Shown in pieces: positions 26,000 to 35,596 of a DNA stretch of 64,000 nucleotides. The stretch lies in the NCBI RefSeq assembly GCF_024707125.1, contig NZ_JANQAH010000013.1, positions 7,501 to 71,500 on the forward strand. Direction: 5' to 3'. A program made the translations under genes and the position numbers. Source of the stretch: Devosia sp. GTDB lineage: Bacteria > Pseudomonadota > Alphaproteobacteria > Rhizobiales > Devosiaceae. Numbering within the stretch: the first letter of the stretch is position 1; each line of letters starts with the position of its first letter. The notes beneath the pieces are model-generated. The model had not been told where the DNA came from, ran no database searches, and saw nothing but the letters and a program-made list of their open reading frames with translations.

Positions 26000-26328
26000 A
26001 TGTGCCTCTCTCGGGAATGTGCTGCACCAAGCATCGCCCCGCTTTCTCCAAAGTTGAAGAATGATTTTCTGTCTGCTGCGAGAAGAATGCCTTTCGACGA
26101 TATGTTTGTTCCAGAATTGTCTAGACCTTAGCCACGGACCGGCAGCGCACCTTCACTCGGCACGGCGTCGTTTCAGCGGTCATTAATCTACTGGAATTAT
26201 AGACATTAAGAATTTTTAGATTGCTATTCCAACCACCAAGCGCTTCCGGCGAAGCAATTTGTCTCCGCACTGCCCCATTCGCAAAGCCCGGCCTCGTCAT
26301 TGCACCAGCCGCGTGCATGCTATTGGCC
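26000..26328. promoter_or_regulatory. Divergent regulatory region between the rhodanese operon and the LysR gene
   Basis: This gap of about 330 bp carries no plausible gene. It becomes AT-rich near 26180-26230, the likeliest promoter zone. TGGAAT (26192-26197) and ATTCCA (26226-26231) form an inverted pair 28 bp apart, which could be half-sites for the LysR-type regulator. No strong -35/-10 pair stands out. Confidence 0.45.
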
Positions 26329-27342
26329 ATGCAGAACAATGGACGCCATCGCAGCAGATCTGCCCCCACGACGCTGGCGCGCCTGCCGCCACTGACATCG
26401 CTGCGCGCCTTCGTTGCCGCGGCGCGGCAGTTGAGTTTCGTGAGGGCTGCCGAGGAGCTGCATGTCACCTCCGCCGCCATCGGCCAGCAGGTGCGCCAGC
26501 TGGAAGATCATCTCGGCCAGCCGCTATTCCTGCGCCATCGGGGCCAACTCGTCTTGACCGAGGCCGGTCAAGCGCTGATGCCGGGCCTGACCGATGCCTT
26601 CGACCGCGTCCTCGATGCTGTCGCAAGACTTTCCGAGGACACCGAGACAGCGCCGATCCGCATTTCAGTCGCCCCATCCTTTGCCAGCAAATGGCTGGTG
26701 CCTCGACTTGCCGCCCTGCGCAAAACCCTGCCCGAGCTCGAAGTGCTCGTCGACGCCTCGGCCCGTCTCGTCGACTTGGCCAGTGACGACTCCGACTGCG
26801 TCATCCGCTACGGCCTCGGCTCCTATCCGGGCCTCGCCGTCGATCGGCTGTTTGGCGAAGCCGTCGTGCCCGTCTGCAGCCCGGCTTTCGCCGTCCAGCA
26901 CGGCCTGCGCGCCGGTCCCGCAGCACTGGCCGATGCGCCGCTCCTCCACGAAGACGGCCCGGAGCGTGACCCATCCTGCCCTGATTGGTCAGCCTGGCTT
27001 CGCGGCACCGGCAAGCCTCTCGCCAATGCCGCGCCCGGTTTCCGCTTCAACCAGTCCTCGCTCATCATCGACGCGGCAATAGAAGGGCAGGGGGTCGGCC
27101 TCGCAAAACTCCGCCTCGCCGCCGCCGACATCGAGGCTGGCCGCCTCGTCGTGCCCTTCGGCGAGCCCCGGTCGGTGGAATTTTCCTATTTCTTCGCGGC
27201 CACGCCGCACAAGGCCAACCTGCCGCGCATCGCCCGCTTCCGCCAATGGCTTACCGCCGAGGCCGCCGCGTCTCGCGCCCCGGTCACGGCTCTAGGTCAG
27301 CCGGCAGCCCTGTCGTCAATATCCACCATCGCCGCCGAATAG
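26329..27342 (+). CDS. LysR-family transcriptional regulator (GcvA-like)
   Basis: A 337-residue LysR-type regulator. The N-terminal winged helix-turn-helix reads LPPLTSLRAFVAAARQLSFV followed by AAEELHVTSAAIGQQVRQLE, near residues 18-58. The effector domain is of the GcvA-like type (SDCVIRYGLGSYPGLAVDRL). The ATG at 26329 gives the usual short N-terminal arm; an upstream start at 26221 would add 36 unlikely residues. It is divergent from the rhodanese/monooxygenase operon and is its likely activator, as LysR proteins often control sulfur acquisition genes. The co-inducer is unknown. Confidence 0.92.
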   Translation: MQNNGRHRSRSAPTTLARLPPLTSLRAFVAAARQLSFVRAAEELHVTSAAIGQQVRQLEDHLGQPLFLRHRGQLVLTEAGQALMPGLTDAFDRVLDAVARLSEDTETAPIRISVAPSFASKWLVPRLAALRKTLPELEVLVDASARLVDLASDDSDCVIRYGLGSYPGLAVDRLFGEAVVPVCSPAFAVQHGLRAGPAALADAPLLHEDGPERDPSCPDWSAWLRGTGKPLANAAPGFRFNQSSLIIDAAIEGQGVGLAKLRLAAADIEAGRLVVPFGEPRSVEFSYFFAATPHKANLPRIARFRQWLTAEAAASRAPVTALGQPAALSSISTIAAE

Positions 27343-27345
27343 CGC

Positions 27346-27939
27346 CTAGAGTTCAATACCCATCCAGATGGCCTCGTCGCGCCCGATCTCGCTAAGGCCG
27401 ATATGCTTGTAAAAGCCATAGGCCCGATCATTGGTCAGGCTCAGCCCAAGATGCATCGCCTTGGCACCGGCCTTTCGCAGCGAGTCGAGTTCGGCCTCGA
27501 TCATCCTGCGGCCCCAACCGCCCGATTGGGCCGGCGGCAGGAGATTGATGTGCAGATGCGCCGGATAGCGATCGGATAGCGACGCATTGCCGTGCTTGGG
27601 CTGGCGAATGCGATCGAGCACATTCTTGTCCAGTTTGCCGACAGCTTCGCGCCCGGCATATTTTTCGGCCAGCATGGGCCACCAATCGGCATCAAGTCGG
27701 CGTTCGAAAGCCTGCGAGTCGGTTGTTCCAACGACATAGCCAATGATGGCGCCGTCATCCTCCAGCACGAAAGCGTGCTCGGGGGCGAATTCGAGATAGG
27801 GCACAGACCAGACCAGTCCCGGATAGTCCGGGTCCGAATAAAGCGCCGAAGCATCGGCGCCCGCATCGGCAGTCAGGAGACAGATCGAAAAGAGGGCAGA
27901 CCTGTCTTCCGGGCGTGCCTGGCGTATCTGTGGCGACAT
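27346..27939 (-). CDS. GNAT-family N-acetyltransferase
   Basis: A 197-residue acetyltransferase. The N-terminal RQARPEDRSALFSICL and central PEHAFVLEDDGAIIGYVVGT near residues 54-73 are typical GNAT beta strands. The acetyl-CoA loop is represented by SGGWGRRMIEAELDSLRKAG near 139-158, with LGLSLTNDRAYGFYKHIGL near 164-182. The start at 27939 is ATG; a TTG one codon earlier is unlikely. It converges with the LysR gene, whose stop lies only 3 bp away. The acceptor substrate cannot be predicted. Confidence 0.85.
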   Translation of the reverse strand: MSPQIRQARPEDRSALFSICLLTADAGADASALYSDPDYPGLVWSVPYLEFAPEHAFVLEDDGAIIGYVVGTTDSQAFERRLDADWWPMLAEKYAGREAVGKLDKNVLDRIRQPKHGNASLSDRYPAHLHINLLPPAQSGGWGRRMIEAELDSLRKAGAKAMHLGLSLTNDRAYGFYKHIGLSEIGRDEAIWMGIEL

Positions 27940-28073
27940 CAAAAGTCCTTCGTTCCACCTTTGGAGCGTGCGGTCGCCGCAAGGAGCGCTGCACGAGGTG
28001 CGGCATCACACCTTTCCGCCACTGCTTTGGCTAGTCCTATTTGCGATTGTTTGGCGGGTTTTGGAGCGCCTCG

Positions 28074-29150
28074 TCAGCGCTGCCGCCCGATCCGTGATCC
28101 CGTAGCCGAAAACACCTCGATCCGCCCGGGATCGCAGGAGACCGTCAGAGACGTGTCCCTGCCAATGTCGCTATTCTCACGATGCTCAATGATCAGGCTC
28201 TGTCCATCGGGCAGGGTGGCATAGAGATATTGCGTTCCCCCCAGATACTCGCTGAAGTCGACGCCGACCGAGAATGTCGCTTCGCCGCCATCGCCCACCT
28301 CGATATGCTCGGGCCGAATGCCGATGGTCACCGCAGTTCCGGGCTCGGCCGGTGTGTATCCCAGCCCGATGGTCCGCCCGGAAAACGCCACGCCGCCGTC
28401 CACCACGACGCCTTCGATGAAGTTCATCTTGGGCGAGCCGATAAAGCCGGCAACGAAGATATTGTTCGGGTTTTCGTAGACTTCGCGCGGCGTACCGACC
28501 TGCTCGATTTTGCCATCGCGCAGCACCACGATTCTGTCCGCGAGCGTCATGGCCTCTGTCTGGTCGTGGGTCACGTAGATCATGGTATTGCCCAGCTCCT
28601 TGTGGAGCCGCGCGATCTCGATGCGCATCGACACGCGCAGCTCGGCATCGAGGTTGCTGAGGGGCTCGTCGAACAGGAACACATCGGGCTTGCGCACGAT
28701 GGCGCGGCCGATGGCGACGCGCTGGCGCTGACCACCCGACAATTGGCCCGGACGCCTCTCTAGTAGCGGCTCGATCTTGAGGATTTTCGCCGCAGCGGCG
28801 ACCCGCGTCTCGACTTCCGCCTTGGGCGTATTGGCCATCTTGAGGCCAAAGCCGAGATTGTCCCGCACGCTCATATGCGGATAGAGCGCGTAGGACTGAA
28901 ACACCATGGCAATGCCGCGCTGCGAGGGATCAAGATCCGTCACATCGCGGCCGCCAATGCTGATCTCCCCGTCTGTCACCTCTTCGAGCCCGGCAATCAT
29001 GCGCAGGAGTGTAGACTTGCCGCAGCCCGATGGGCCGACAAAGACAACGAACTCTCCGGCCTGCACATCGAGGTCGATGCCATGGATCACGTCGGTCGAG
29101 CCAAAGCTCTTGCGGACCTGCCTCAGAGCCATGCCAGTTGCATTTGCCAT
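28074..29150 (-). CDS. Sugar ABC transporter ATP-binding protein (UgpC/MalK type)
   Basis: A 358-residue ATPase with a canonical nucleotide-binding domain and a C-terminal TOBE/MalK-like regulatory domain. Motifs: Walker [10 protein letters not shown] near residues 39-47, Q-loop [12 protein letters not shown] near 84-95, signature [14 protein letters not shown] near 136-149, Walker [13 protein letters not shown] near 155-166, and H-loop [11 protein letters not shown]. The ATG at 29150 is preceded by AGGAG. It is the last gene of the GH127 operon, 10 bp after the hydrolase gene, and energises the two permeases encoded upstream. Confidence 0.94.
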   Translation of the reverse strand: MANATGMALRQVRKSFGSTDVIHGIDLDVQAGEFVVFVGPSGCGKSTLLRMIAGLEEVTDGEISIGGRDVTDLDPSQRGIAMVFQSYALYPHMSVRDNLGFGLKMANTPKAEVETRVAAAAKILKIEPLLERRPGQLSGGQRQRVAIGRAIVRKPDVFLFDEPLSNLDAELRVSMRIEIARLHKELGNTMIYVTHDQTEAMTLADRIVVLRDGKIEQVGTPREVYENPNNIFVAGFIGSPKMNFIEGVVVDGGVAFSGRTIGLGYTPAEPGTAVTIGIRPEHIEVGDGGEATFSVGVDFSEYLGGTQYLYATLPDGQSLIIEHRENSDIGRDTSLTVSCDPGRIEVFSATGSRIGRQR

Positions 29151-29160
29151 GATCGCTCCT

Positions 29161-31104
29161 TCAGCGTTCGCGCAGCCAGACCAGCATTTCGCCGGGCTCG
29201 CGATTGTCCCACAGATGGTAGGGCACGAGCCGCGCCTGCTCCGCTTCGGTCTGCGGCGCCTTGTCGGCATAAAGCGCGTCGCCCCAGTTCTCGGCGCTTT
29301 CGCGCAGCACCGGAATGTCGATGGCGATGGCACCGCGCAGGTTCGGAATGGTCGCCGTCTGCGCCTGTCCGAGCCCACGCTGCAACAGGATCGAATTGAG
29401 GCCCGCGCCATTGTCGGTGCCTTCGAGGCAATAGACCAGCGGCCCGCGCATCACGGCAACGCGTCCGGCATCGTGCCGCACGGCAGGATGCGCACGCAAG
29501 GCGCGCGGCTCGAGCGGCAGGTCCAGGCTGACCGCATCCCCCTTTTGCCATTCGCGCTCGATGCGCACATAGCCATCGGCCGTCAGGGCCGCGATGTCCT
29601 CCGGCTTGCCGTTGACCTTGAGCTTGGCGCCATGGGCCCATGCCGGAATGCGCAAGGAGACGGCGAACCGGGCCGGAGCCTCGGGTTCGATCCGGATGTC
29701 GATACTGCCCGACCAGGGATAATTGGTCTTCTGCGTCAGCGTGAATTTTGCGCCATTGGCGAGGTCAATCCGCGCCTGGCTCTCCGCATAAAGATGCACG
29801 GCAATTTCATCGTCGGCGACGCCGTAGATATAGGAGCCGAGCGAGGTGACGAGGCGCGCAATATTGGGCGGGCAGCAGGGGCAGGGGTGCCAGGTCCAGC
29901 GGTGGTGGCCGCCGGTGCTTTCGAGCGGGTTCTCGTAAAAGAACGTCTTGCCGTCCGTGGAAAGGCCCGAGATGGCGCCATTGTAGAGCGCCTGCTCCAT
30001 GATGTCGGCATAGAGGCCGCTCGGGCGCCGCCCAAGCATGCGGCTGGCCCAGAACACGAGGCCCACCGAGGCGCAGGTCTCGGCATAGGCCGTGTCATTG
30101 GGCAGGTCGTAATAGTCCGTAAAGCCCTCATTCGACGCCGCCGGCCCAATCCCGCCGGTGACATACATCTGCTTCTGCGTCAGGTCGGCCCAGAGTGTTT
30201 CGAGCGCCGTGGTCAGGCTGTCGTCGTGATATTCGGTCGCGATATCGGCCATGCCCGAATAGAGGTACATGGCCCGCACGGCGTGGCCGACGACCTTGGT
30301 CTGCTCGCGCACCGGCAGATGCGATTGGCCATAGCCCAGCGTATCCTTCTGGTGGCCGCGCACGTCGCGCTTCTGGGCAATGGCCTCCTCGATGAAGAAT
30401 TTGGGGTCCTGCCCGCGCTCGTCGACGAAGAATTTGGCGAGGTCCATATAGGCCTCTTTGCCTATCGCGCGGGAGAGCCGCACCAGAGCCAGCTCGATTT
30501 CCTCATGCCCGCAATAGCCGCGCACCTGTCCCGGCCCGCGGCCGAACATCTTTACGAGGTAATCCGCCTTGCGGCACATGATGTCGAGGAATTTTCGTTT
30601 GCCCGTCGCCTGATAATAGGCGACTGCGCCTTCCATCATGTGACCGGCGCAATAGAGCTCGTGAAAATCGCGCAGATTGGTCCATTTCCATTCCGGCTTG
30701 ATGCGCTGGAAGAAGGAATTGAGGTACCCGTCCGGGTCCTGCAGTTTTTCATACATGTCGATGATGGCATCGACCCGGGCTTCAAGCTCCGGGTTCGGCT
30801 TGCGGTAGAGCGAATAGGCAATGGTCTCGATCGATTTGCCAAGGTCGCTGTCCCAGAACATCTGCGACGTGCCGGTCCAGGTGGTGATGGGGATGACGAT
30901 GCCGGGGCTCGGCACATCCACATTGATCTGGTTGAGCATGCCCGCTTCAACGCAACGATCGAGGAGGGCTGCAGCGGTGTGATCGCACACGGCTTCCTGC
31001 CAGTCGCCCCAATATCCCTCGACGGTTACGGAAGGCACGGGCAGCGGGCGGAATTGGCGATTGGGCGAGAGCGTCATGGTTTGATCCATTGGGTTGGAAG
31101 TCAT
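29161..31104 (-). CDS. Glycoside hydrolase family 127 (beta-L-arabinofuranosidase-like)
   Basis: A 647-residue GH127 enzyme, the normal length for HypBA1-type beta-L-arabinofuranosidases. It has an N-terminal alpha/alpha barrel and C-terminal beta domains. The zinc-site pattern of HypBA1 (one Glu and three Cys, one Cys being the nucleophile) is visible as [10 protein letters not shown] near residues 335-344 and [13 protein letters not shown] near 404-416. [11 protein letters not shown] and a C-terminal [15 protein letters not shown] are also family-like. No signal peptide is seen, so it should act in the cytoplasm on imported arabinofuranosides. The start overlaps the permease stop as ATGA. 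It is located inside a complete sugar ABC operon. Confidence 0.92.
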   Translation of the reverse strand: MTSNPMDQTMTLSPNRQFRPLPVPSVTVEGYWGDWQEAVCDHTAAALLDRCVEAGMLNQINVDVPSPGIVIPITTWTGTSQMFWDSDLGKSIETIAYSLYRKPNPELEARVDAIIDMYEKLQDPDGYLNSFFQRIKPEWKWTNLRDFHELYCAGHMMEGAVAYYQATGKRKFLDIMCRKADYLVKMFGRGPGQVRGYCGHEEIELALVRLSRAIGKEAYMDLAKFFVDERGQDPKFFIEEAIAQKRDVRGHQKDTLGYGQSHLPVREQTKVVGHAVRAMYLYSGMADIATEYHDDSLTTALETLWADLTQKQMYVTGGIGPAASNEGFTDYYDLPNDTAYAETCASVGLVFWASRMLGRRPSGLYADIMEQALYNGAISGLSTDGKTFFYENPLESTGGHHRWTWHPCPCCPPNIARLVTSLGSYIYGVADDEIAVHLYAESQARIDLANGAKFTLTQKTNYPWSGSIDIRIEPEAPARFAVSLRIPAWAHGAKLKVNGKPEDIAALTADGYVRIEREWQKGDAVSLDLPLEPRALRAHPAVRHDAGRVAVMRGPLVYCLEGTDNGAGLNSILLQRGLGQAQTATIPNLRGAIAIDIPVLRESAENWGDALYADKAPQTEAEQARLVPYHLWDNREPGEMLVWLRER

Positions 31105-31967
31105 TTGACCGCGCCGGCCATCAGGCCGCGCATGTAGTAGCGTTGCAGCAGGAGGAAGATGACGAGGCAGGGGATGGTCATGACCATCACGCCGGCCTGC
31201 ACGGCTCCCCAGTTGATGGCACCAAGCCGCCCGGCACGAACGGCCGTCATCAGCACCGGCAGGGTGTACTTGTCATTGTCCGAGAGCAGGATCAGCGCCG
31301 CGAGGAATTCGTTCCAGGCATTGAGGAAGGCAAAGATCGCCACCGTCGCGACCCCGGGCATCACTAGCGGCAACAACACGCGCACCAGCAGTTTGAGATC
31401 ACGCGCCCCATCGATCCGGGCTGCCTCTTCGATTTCGCGTGGCACCGCATCGAAGGCATTGCGCATCATGAAGACCGAGAAGGGCAGCTGCAGCGTCACA
31501 TAGACAAGGATCAGCCCGACGAGCGAATTGTTGAGCCCGAGCTTGGCGAGGATGATGAAAAGCGGCGTCAGGATCGACTGGAACGGGATCATCAGCGTGG
31601 CGATGATCAAGACGAAGAAGACGTTCTTGAACGGAAAGCGGTAGCGGGAAAAACCATAGCCGGCGAGCAGCGACACGATCACCGTCAGCACGACCGTGCT
31701 GAGCGAGACCAGCAGCGAATTGAAGGTGTGCTGCCAGACGCCGGAGCCAAATGTGTCGAGCGTCGCATAGCTGTCAAAACTGATGCCATTGGTCGGCCAT
31801 GGCGGCAGCGGTGGCGTCTGCGATTGGCTTCCCGGGCGGAGCGAGGACAGCCCGGCCCAGAAGAATGGGGCGAGGAAGAAGAACGAGGCCAAAACCCCAA
31901 AGCCGTGAAAGCCCATGCCGCCGAAGAATTTGCGCCGGGCGCGCGCCTGTTTGATCGCCGCGCTCAT
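31101..31967 (-). CDS. Carbohydrate ABC transporter permease (MalG type)
   Basis: A 288-residue inner-membrane permease with about six transmembrane helices and the conserved EAA loop EEAARIDGARDLKLLVRVLLP near residues 183-203. The start ATG at 31967 overlaps the stop of the upstream permease as ATGA and has GGAGACGAG in front; a start nine codons earlier is less likely. The N terminus (SAAIKQARARRKFFGG) is positively charged, as expected for a cytoplasmic start. It pairs with the MalF-type permease encoded just upstream to carry an arabinose-containing sugar. Confidence 0.93.
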   Translation of the reverse strand: MSAAIKQARARRKFFGGMGFHGFGVLASFFFLAPFFWAGLSSLRPGSQSQTPPLPPWPTNGISFDSYATLDTFGSGVWQHTFNSLLVSLSTVVLTVIVSLLAGYGFSRYRFPFKNVFFVLIIATLMIPFQSILTPLFIILAKLGLNNSLVGLILVYVTLQLPFSVFMMRNAFDAVPREIEEAARIDGARDLKLLVRVLLPLVMPGVATVAIFAFLNAWNEFLAALILLSDNDKYTLPVLMTAVRAGRLGAINWGAVQAGVMVMTIPCLVIFLLLQRYYMRGLMAGAVK

Positions 31968-32890
31968 TTCTCGTCTCCCACGCGCAGTAGCCAAAGCTGA
32001 ACGACGCTGAGCGCCACCAGAATGCCGAGAAGCACGATCGACAGCGCCGAGCCATAGCCGAGCTGGAACGACACGAAGGACTGGTTGAAGATATAGTAGA
32101 CGACCGAAATCATGCGGTTCTGCGGTCCCCCGCTGGTCATGATGTAGAACTGGTCGAAGGCCAGCACCGAGCCGGTGACCGAAAGGATCAGCGCCAGCGC
32201 CAGCGTCCGGCGCATCAGCGGCAGGGTGAGGAAACGAAAACGCTGCCAGCGGCTGGCGCCATCGATGCGCGCTGCCTCGATCAGATCGCTGGGGATGGAC
32301 TGCAGCCCGGTGAGCAGGATGATCATGGTGAAGCCAACGATCTTCCAGACGACCATGACGATGATGGTCGCAAAGGCATTGTTGAACGTGGCGAGCAGAT
32401 TGGCGCTCCGCCCGGTCACGCCAAAGGCGCGCAGGATCGGGCTAAAGAGCCCGCTATCCACATTGGCGAGCCAAACCCAGAGCAGCGAGGCTGTCGCAAG
32501 ACCTACCACCACCGGCAGGAAGAAAATGGTGCGATAGGCGCTGACCCCGCGCCGCTCGTTCTGGACGAAAAGCGCCAGCGGAAAGGCCAGGGCAAAAATC
32601 GCGATGGTCGCAATGACCGTATAGTAGGCGGTAAAGCTCAGCGCCGCCGCAAACCGCGTATCGCTGAACATTCTGATATAGTTGTCGAGCCCGATCCAGC
32701 TCGGCTGACCCAGCAGCGGCCAGTTGTGAAAGCTCATCCAGACGGTGAACAGCACCGGAATGACGAAGAAGATTGTCACGAGGATTATGGCCGGCGCGAT
32801 ATAGAGCAGCCCCTGCCACTGGCGGCTTTTGCGCGCGCGGCGTCGCGGTTTGTCTGCAGCCGCAAGTGGTGTGGCGATAGTCATGGACAT
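31964..32890 (-). CDS. Sugar ABC transporter permease (MalF/UgpA type)
   Basis: A 308-residue permease with six predicted membrane helices and the EAA loop LIEAARIDGASRWQRFRFLT near residues 205-224. The first helix is QGLLYIAPAIILVTIFFVIP near 26-45. Two adjacent ATG codons (32890 and 32884) are possible starts; the first is used here. An upstream frame extending into the binding-protein gene is rejected. It forms the membrane channel with the MalG-type permease. Confidence 0.92.
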   Translation of the reverse strand: MSMTIATPLAAADKPRRRARKSRQWQGLLYIAPAIILVTIFFVIPVLFTVWMSFHNWPLLGQPSWIGLDNYIRMFSDTRFAAALSFTAYYTVIATIAIFALAFPLALFVQNERRGVSAYRTIFFLPVVVGLATASLLWVWLANVDSGLFSPILRAFGVTGRSANLLATFNNAFATIIVMVVWKIVGFTMIILLTGLQSIPSDLIEAARIDGASRWQRFRFLTLPLMRRTLALALILSVTGSVLAFDQFYIMTSGGPQNRMISVVYYIFNQSFVSFQLGYGSALSIVLLGILVALSVVQLWLLRVGDEK

Positions 32891-32951
32891 GGAAAGATCC
32901 GGTTGAAGATGCGGGAGGCTCTGGCGAGCCAAAACCTCCCGCTGTTCCCCA

Positions 32952-34190
32952 TCAGGGCGCGTTGTCGATGATCGACTGCATTTCGGACTGGGCCGTGGCA
33001 AAGGCGCCGTCCACGTCGTCGCCATAGATGGCGGCATTGGTGAAGGTTGCCCAAGGGCCATTGGCGCTGTTGATCAGGTCGTTGAACAGCAGCGTATAGG
33101 GCGTCTTGGCCACGCCGATGGCGTCGACGGCAACCTGCAGGCGAGCGTCGAGCCCTTCCAGCGTTTGAGCCGCAATATCCGAGCGGGTCGGCAGCGAGCC
33201 GTTTTGTGCCAGGATCTTCTGGCCTTCAGGCGAGTAGGCGAACTCGATGAATTCCTGCACGGCAGCAAGGCGCGGCGTGTCCTTGGTGACGACGATATTG
33301 TCGCCGCCGGCAAAGGACGAAGTGCCCCCTTCGATGCCCGGGATCAGGGTCACGCCGAAGTCGATATCGGGATAGTCATTGACCAGCGTGCCGATGGCAA
33401 AGGCGCCAAGGCTCTGGTGCCCGATCTTGCCATTGGTGAAGCTCAGGAAATTGACGCCATTGTCGGTCGCCGAACCCTCCGGAACCAGATCCTTCTCCAC
33501 CATGGACCGATACTTGTCGACCGCAGCACGCATCTGCGGCGTGTCGAGCGTCGCCGTCTGGCCATCCTCGGAGAGAATGTCGACACCTGAAGCCCAAACC
33601 AGCGGGGTAAAGGTGAAGATCATGCAGCCGCCGCAGGAGCCGCCCGAGAAGTAGAAACCGTAATTGTCCCCGCCAAGGGCCCGAATAGCTTCGGCATTGG
33701 CCTCGACCTCATCCCAATTGGCCGGCGCCTTTTCCGGGTCGAGCCCGGCCTGCTCGTAAAGGCCCTTGTTCCAGGCGAGCACCGAGGTTTCGACCAGCAG
33801 TGGCAGGCCATAGACCTTGTCTTCATAGGTGCCGAGGGCAACATGCGAGGGCGAGAGGCTCTCAAAGTAGTCGAGGCCCTTGGCCCAGTCGGTCAGGTCC
33901 TGCAACTGCCCTGCTGCCGCGAAGGCCGGCGTGTAGATCAGGTCAAGCGACAGCGCGTCAGGCGCCTGGCCGCCGGCAATGGCGGTCGCATATTTTTGCA
34001 CCAGTTCGGCAAACGGCACTTCGGTCAGCGCGATCTGGTTTTCGTGGCTGGCATTATAGGCGTCGGCCAGCGAGGTGAATGCGGTACCGATGCCGGTGCG
34101 CACCCACATATTGATGGTTTCCTGCGCCACTGCGTTCGACACAAGGCACAGCGAGGCAAGACTGGTTGCGACCAGTAGTTTGCGGATCAT
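32952..34190 (-). CDS. Sugar ABC transporter substrate-binding protein, family 1
   Basis: A 412-residue periplasmic binding protein of the SBP_bac_1 family with a Sec signal peptide (IRKLLVATSLASLCLVSNAVA, cleavage near VAQE). The mature part has INMWVRTGIGTAFTSLADAY at the N terminus, GLPLLVETSVLAWNKGLYEQ near residues 129-148 and the C-terminal family stretch EFIEFAYSPEGQKILAQNGS near 315-334. An internal SGGSCGGCM sequence near 186-194 may form a disulfide. GGAGGAG precedes the ATG at 34190. It follows the LacI-type gene by 44 bp and is the receptor of the arabinoside importer. Confidence 0.93.
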   Translation of the reverse strand: MIRKLLVATSLASLCLVSNAVAQETINMWVRTGIGTAFTSLADAYNASHENQIALTEVPFAELVQKYATAIAGGQAPDALSLDLIYTPAFAAAGQLQDLTDWAKGLDYFESLSPSHVALGTYEDKVYGLPLLVETSVLAWNKGLYEQAGLDPEKAPANWDEVEANAEAIRALGGDNYGFYFSGGSCGGCMIFTFTPLVWASGVDILSEDGQTATLDTPQMRAAVDKYRSMVEKDLVPEGSATDNGVNFLSFTNGKIGHQSLGAFAIGTLVNDYPDIDFGVTLIPGIEGGTSSFAGGDNIVVTKDTPRLAAVQEFIEFAYSPEGQKILAQNGSLPTRSDIAAQTLEGLDARLQVAVDAIGVAKTPYTLLFNDLINSANGPWATFTNAAIYGDDVDGAFATAQSEMQSIIDNAP

Positions 34191-34234
34191 GATGTACTCC
34201 TCCCAAAGTGGGCCAGTGCGCCGGCCCCTGCGTT

Positions 34235-35242
34235 TCAGCTGCGGGGAACACCCCCGCAGGATTGTCTGATCACAAGCTGGCACGGCAGCTTGCGTATGCC
34301 CGGCTCGACAGTCTCTCCCGCTGCCAAAGCCAGAACCAGGCGACCGGCCTCCCGGCCGAGTTCCTTCAGATTCATGTCGATCGTCGTCAGTGGCGGCCGC
34401 GTGGCTGCGGCCACGATTTCCCAATTGTCGAAACCGACGACCGAGACGTCCCCCGGAACGGCGACACCGCGCTCGCGCAGCGCGTCGACCACGCCGCGGG
34501 CGATCTGGTCATTGCCGCAGAAAATGGCGTCGGGTTTTTCGGCCGCTTCGCCCCAGAGCTGGGCGACGGCCTCGTGGCCCCATTGCTCGGACCAGGTGCC
34601 ATATAGAACCCTGGCGCCCTCGCCGATCGAAGCACGATAGGCGCCGGCGCGCTCTTCCACCGAGGCAAAGGTCTTGGGGCCGGTGACATGCACGATGCGC
34701 TGCCGGCCAAGGCTCTGGAGCCATTCGACCGCCTCGCCCGACCCTTCCGCATCGTCGGAAACGAGACTCACCGCATCGTCCGGCCCCTTGGTGAAGGCAT
34801 AGACGACAGGCACGCTAAGGTTGGTCAGGTCGACCGGCAATTGCCGGTCAATGCGCTTGCCCGAGGCGATGATGCCATCGACCTGCTTGTCGAGCATCGC
34901 ATCGACATGGATTTTTGCGAGCGCCGGATCGTCCTCGATGGCGCAGAGGAAAACCGACACGCCCTGATCGACCAGCGCCTCGGAAACCCCAGCCATCAGG
35001 GGTAGGGTAAAACGCCCATAGGTGTCGTTCGTAAGAAGGCCCACCGTAAAACTGCGGCGCTGAATGAGTCCACGCGCCATCGCATTGGGCCGAAACCCAA
35101 GGCTGCTCGCCGCTTCCTTGACGCGCGAACGGGTCTCGTCCGTCATGCGTCCGGTATCGTTCAGCGCTTTCGACGCGGTCGCAACACTGACGCCCGCCGC
35201 CTGCGCAACGTCATAAATTCGCACTCGCTTGGTCGGCAGCAC
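34235..35242 (-). CDS. LacI-family transcriptional regulator of the GH127 sugar operon
   Basis: A 335-residue LacI-type repressor. The helix-turn-helix and hinge (YDVAQAAGVSVATASKALND, then SLGFRPNAMARGL) are followed by an effector domain (VGLLTNDTYGRFTLPLM, VDGIIASGKRI, VSVVGFDNWEIVAAA). The start is not certain: GTG at 35242 is used, with TTG at 35248 and GTG at 35224 as options. It is the first gene of the sugar operon. Direct repeats at 35262-35300, just upstream of its start, are the probable operators, so it is likely self-regulated and controls the whole transcript, with an arabinose-derived sugar as inducer. Confidence 0.92.
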   Translation of the reverse strand: MLPTKRVRIYDVAQAAGVSVATASKALNDTGRMTDETRSRVKEAASSLGFRPNAMARGLIQRRSFTVGLLTNDTYGRFTLPLMAGVSEALVDQGVSVFLCAIEDDPALAKIHVDAMLDKQVDGIIASGKRIDRQLPVDLTNLSVPVVYAFTKGPDDAVSLVSDDAEGSGEAVEWLQSLGRQRIVHVTGPKTFASVEERAGAYRASIGEGARVLYGTWSEQWGHEAVAQLWGEAAEKPDAIFCGNDQIARGVVDALRERGVAVPGDVSVVGFDNWEIVAAATRPPLTTIDMNLKELGREAGRLVLALAAGETVEPGIRKLPCQLVIRQSCGGVPRS

Positions 35243-35258
35243 TGACAATTGTCGATCC

Positions 35259-35300
35259 CGTGAAAAACCCTTTTCTCACGGAAGAAAAATCCTTTTCTCA
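35259..35300. promoter_or_regulatory. Tandem operator-like repeats upstream of the LacI-type gene
   Basis: The 17-bp sequence GAAAAAYCCTTTTCTCA occurs twice, at 35262-35278 and 35284-35300, 22 bp apart (two helical turns). The first copy is also the core of a 22-bp imperfect palindrome at 35259-35280, CGTGA at one end and TCACG at the other. This fits a pair of sites for the adjacent LacI-type protein. Confidence 0.6.
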
Positions 35301-35596
35301 AAGTTCTGTCAAGCCGAATTCTCGGTGCATCCGCGAGTATCTAAGTTCGGGGGTGTAGCGCCCCAGCCCCTTTGCCCCTGGAACCGCGTCCCCTGCGCGT
35401 GCAGCGGCTCAAACTGAGGCGCGTTGCTGTTCGCCCGCGTTGCCCGGCCGGGCAGTGGCCCATCTCACGTGGGTCTCAATCGGTCGGGCTAGCATCATCT
35501 TTTTGCAGGTTTTTGTCGACCGGGGCCTTCCAGGAACGTCGACGTCTAGCTTGGCCCGTACGGCACTTGCCGCGCGCCAATTGAAGGGGAAACAAA
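35301..35596. other. Intergenic region upstream of the DHFR-like gene
   Basis: About 300 bp without a convincing gene. It contains the promoter side of the LacI operon and the promoter of the DHFR-like gene. AAGGGGAAACAAA directly before 35597 is a clear ribosome-binding site. I see nothing else that is structured. Confidence 0.4.

Noticed and set aside
28906..31137. A 743-codon open frame on the plus strand, opposite the GH127 and ATPase genes
   Set aside because: It lies wholly opposite two well-recognised genes and shows no motif. Third-position GC bias of the true genes explains the absence of stops.
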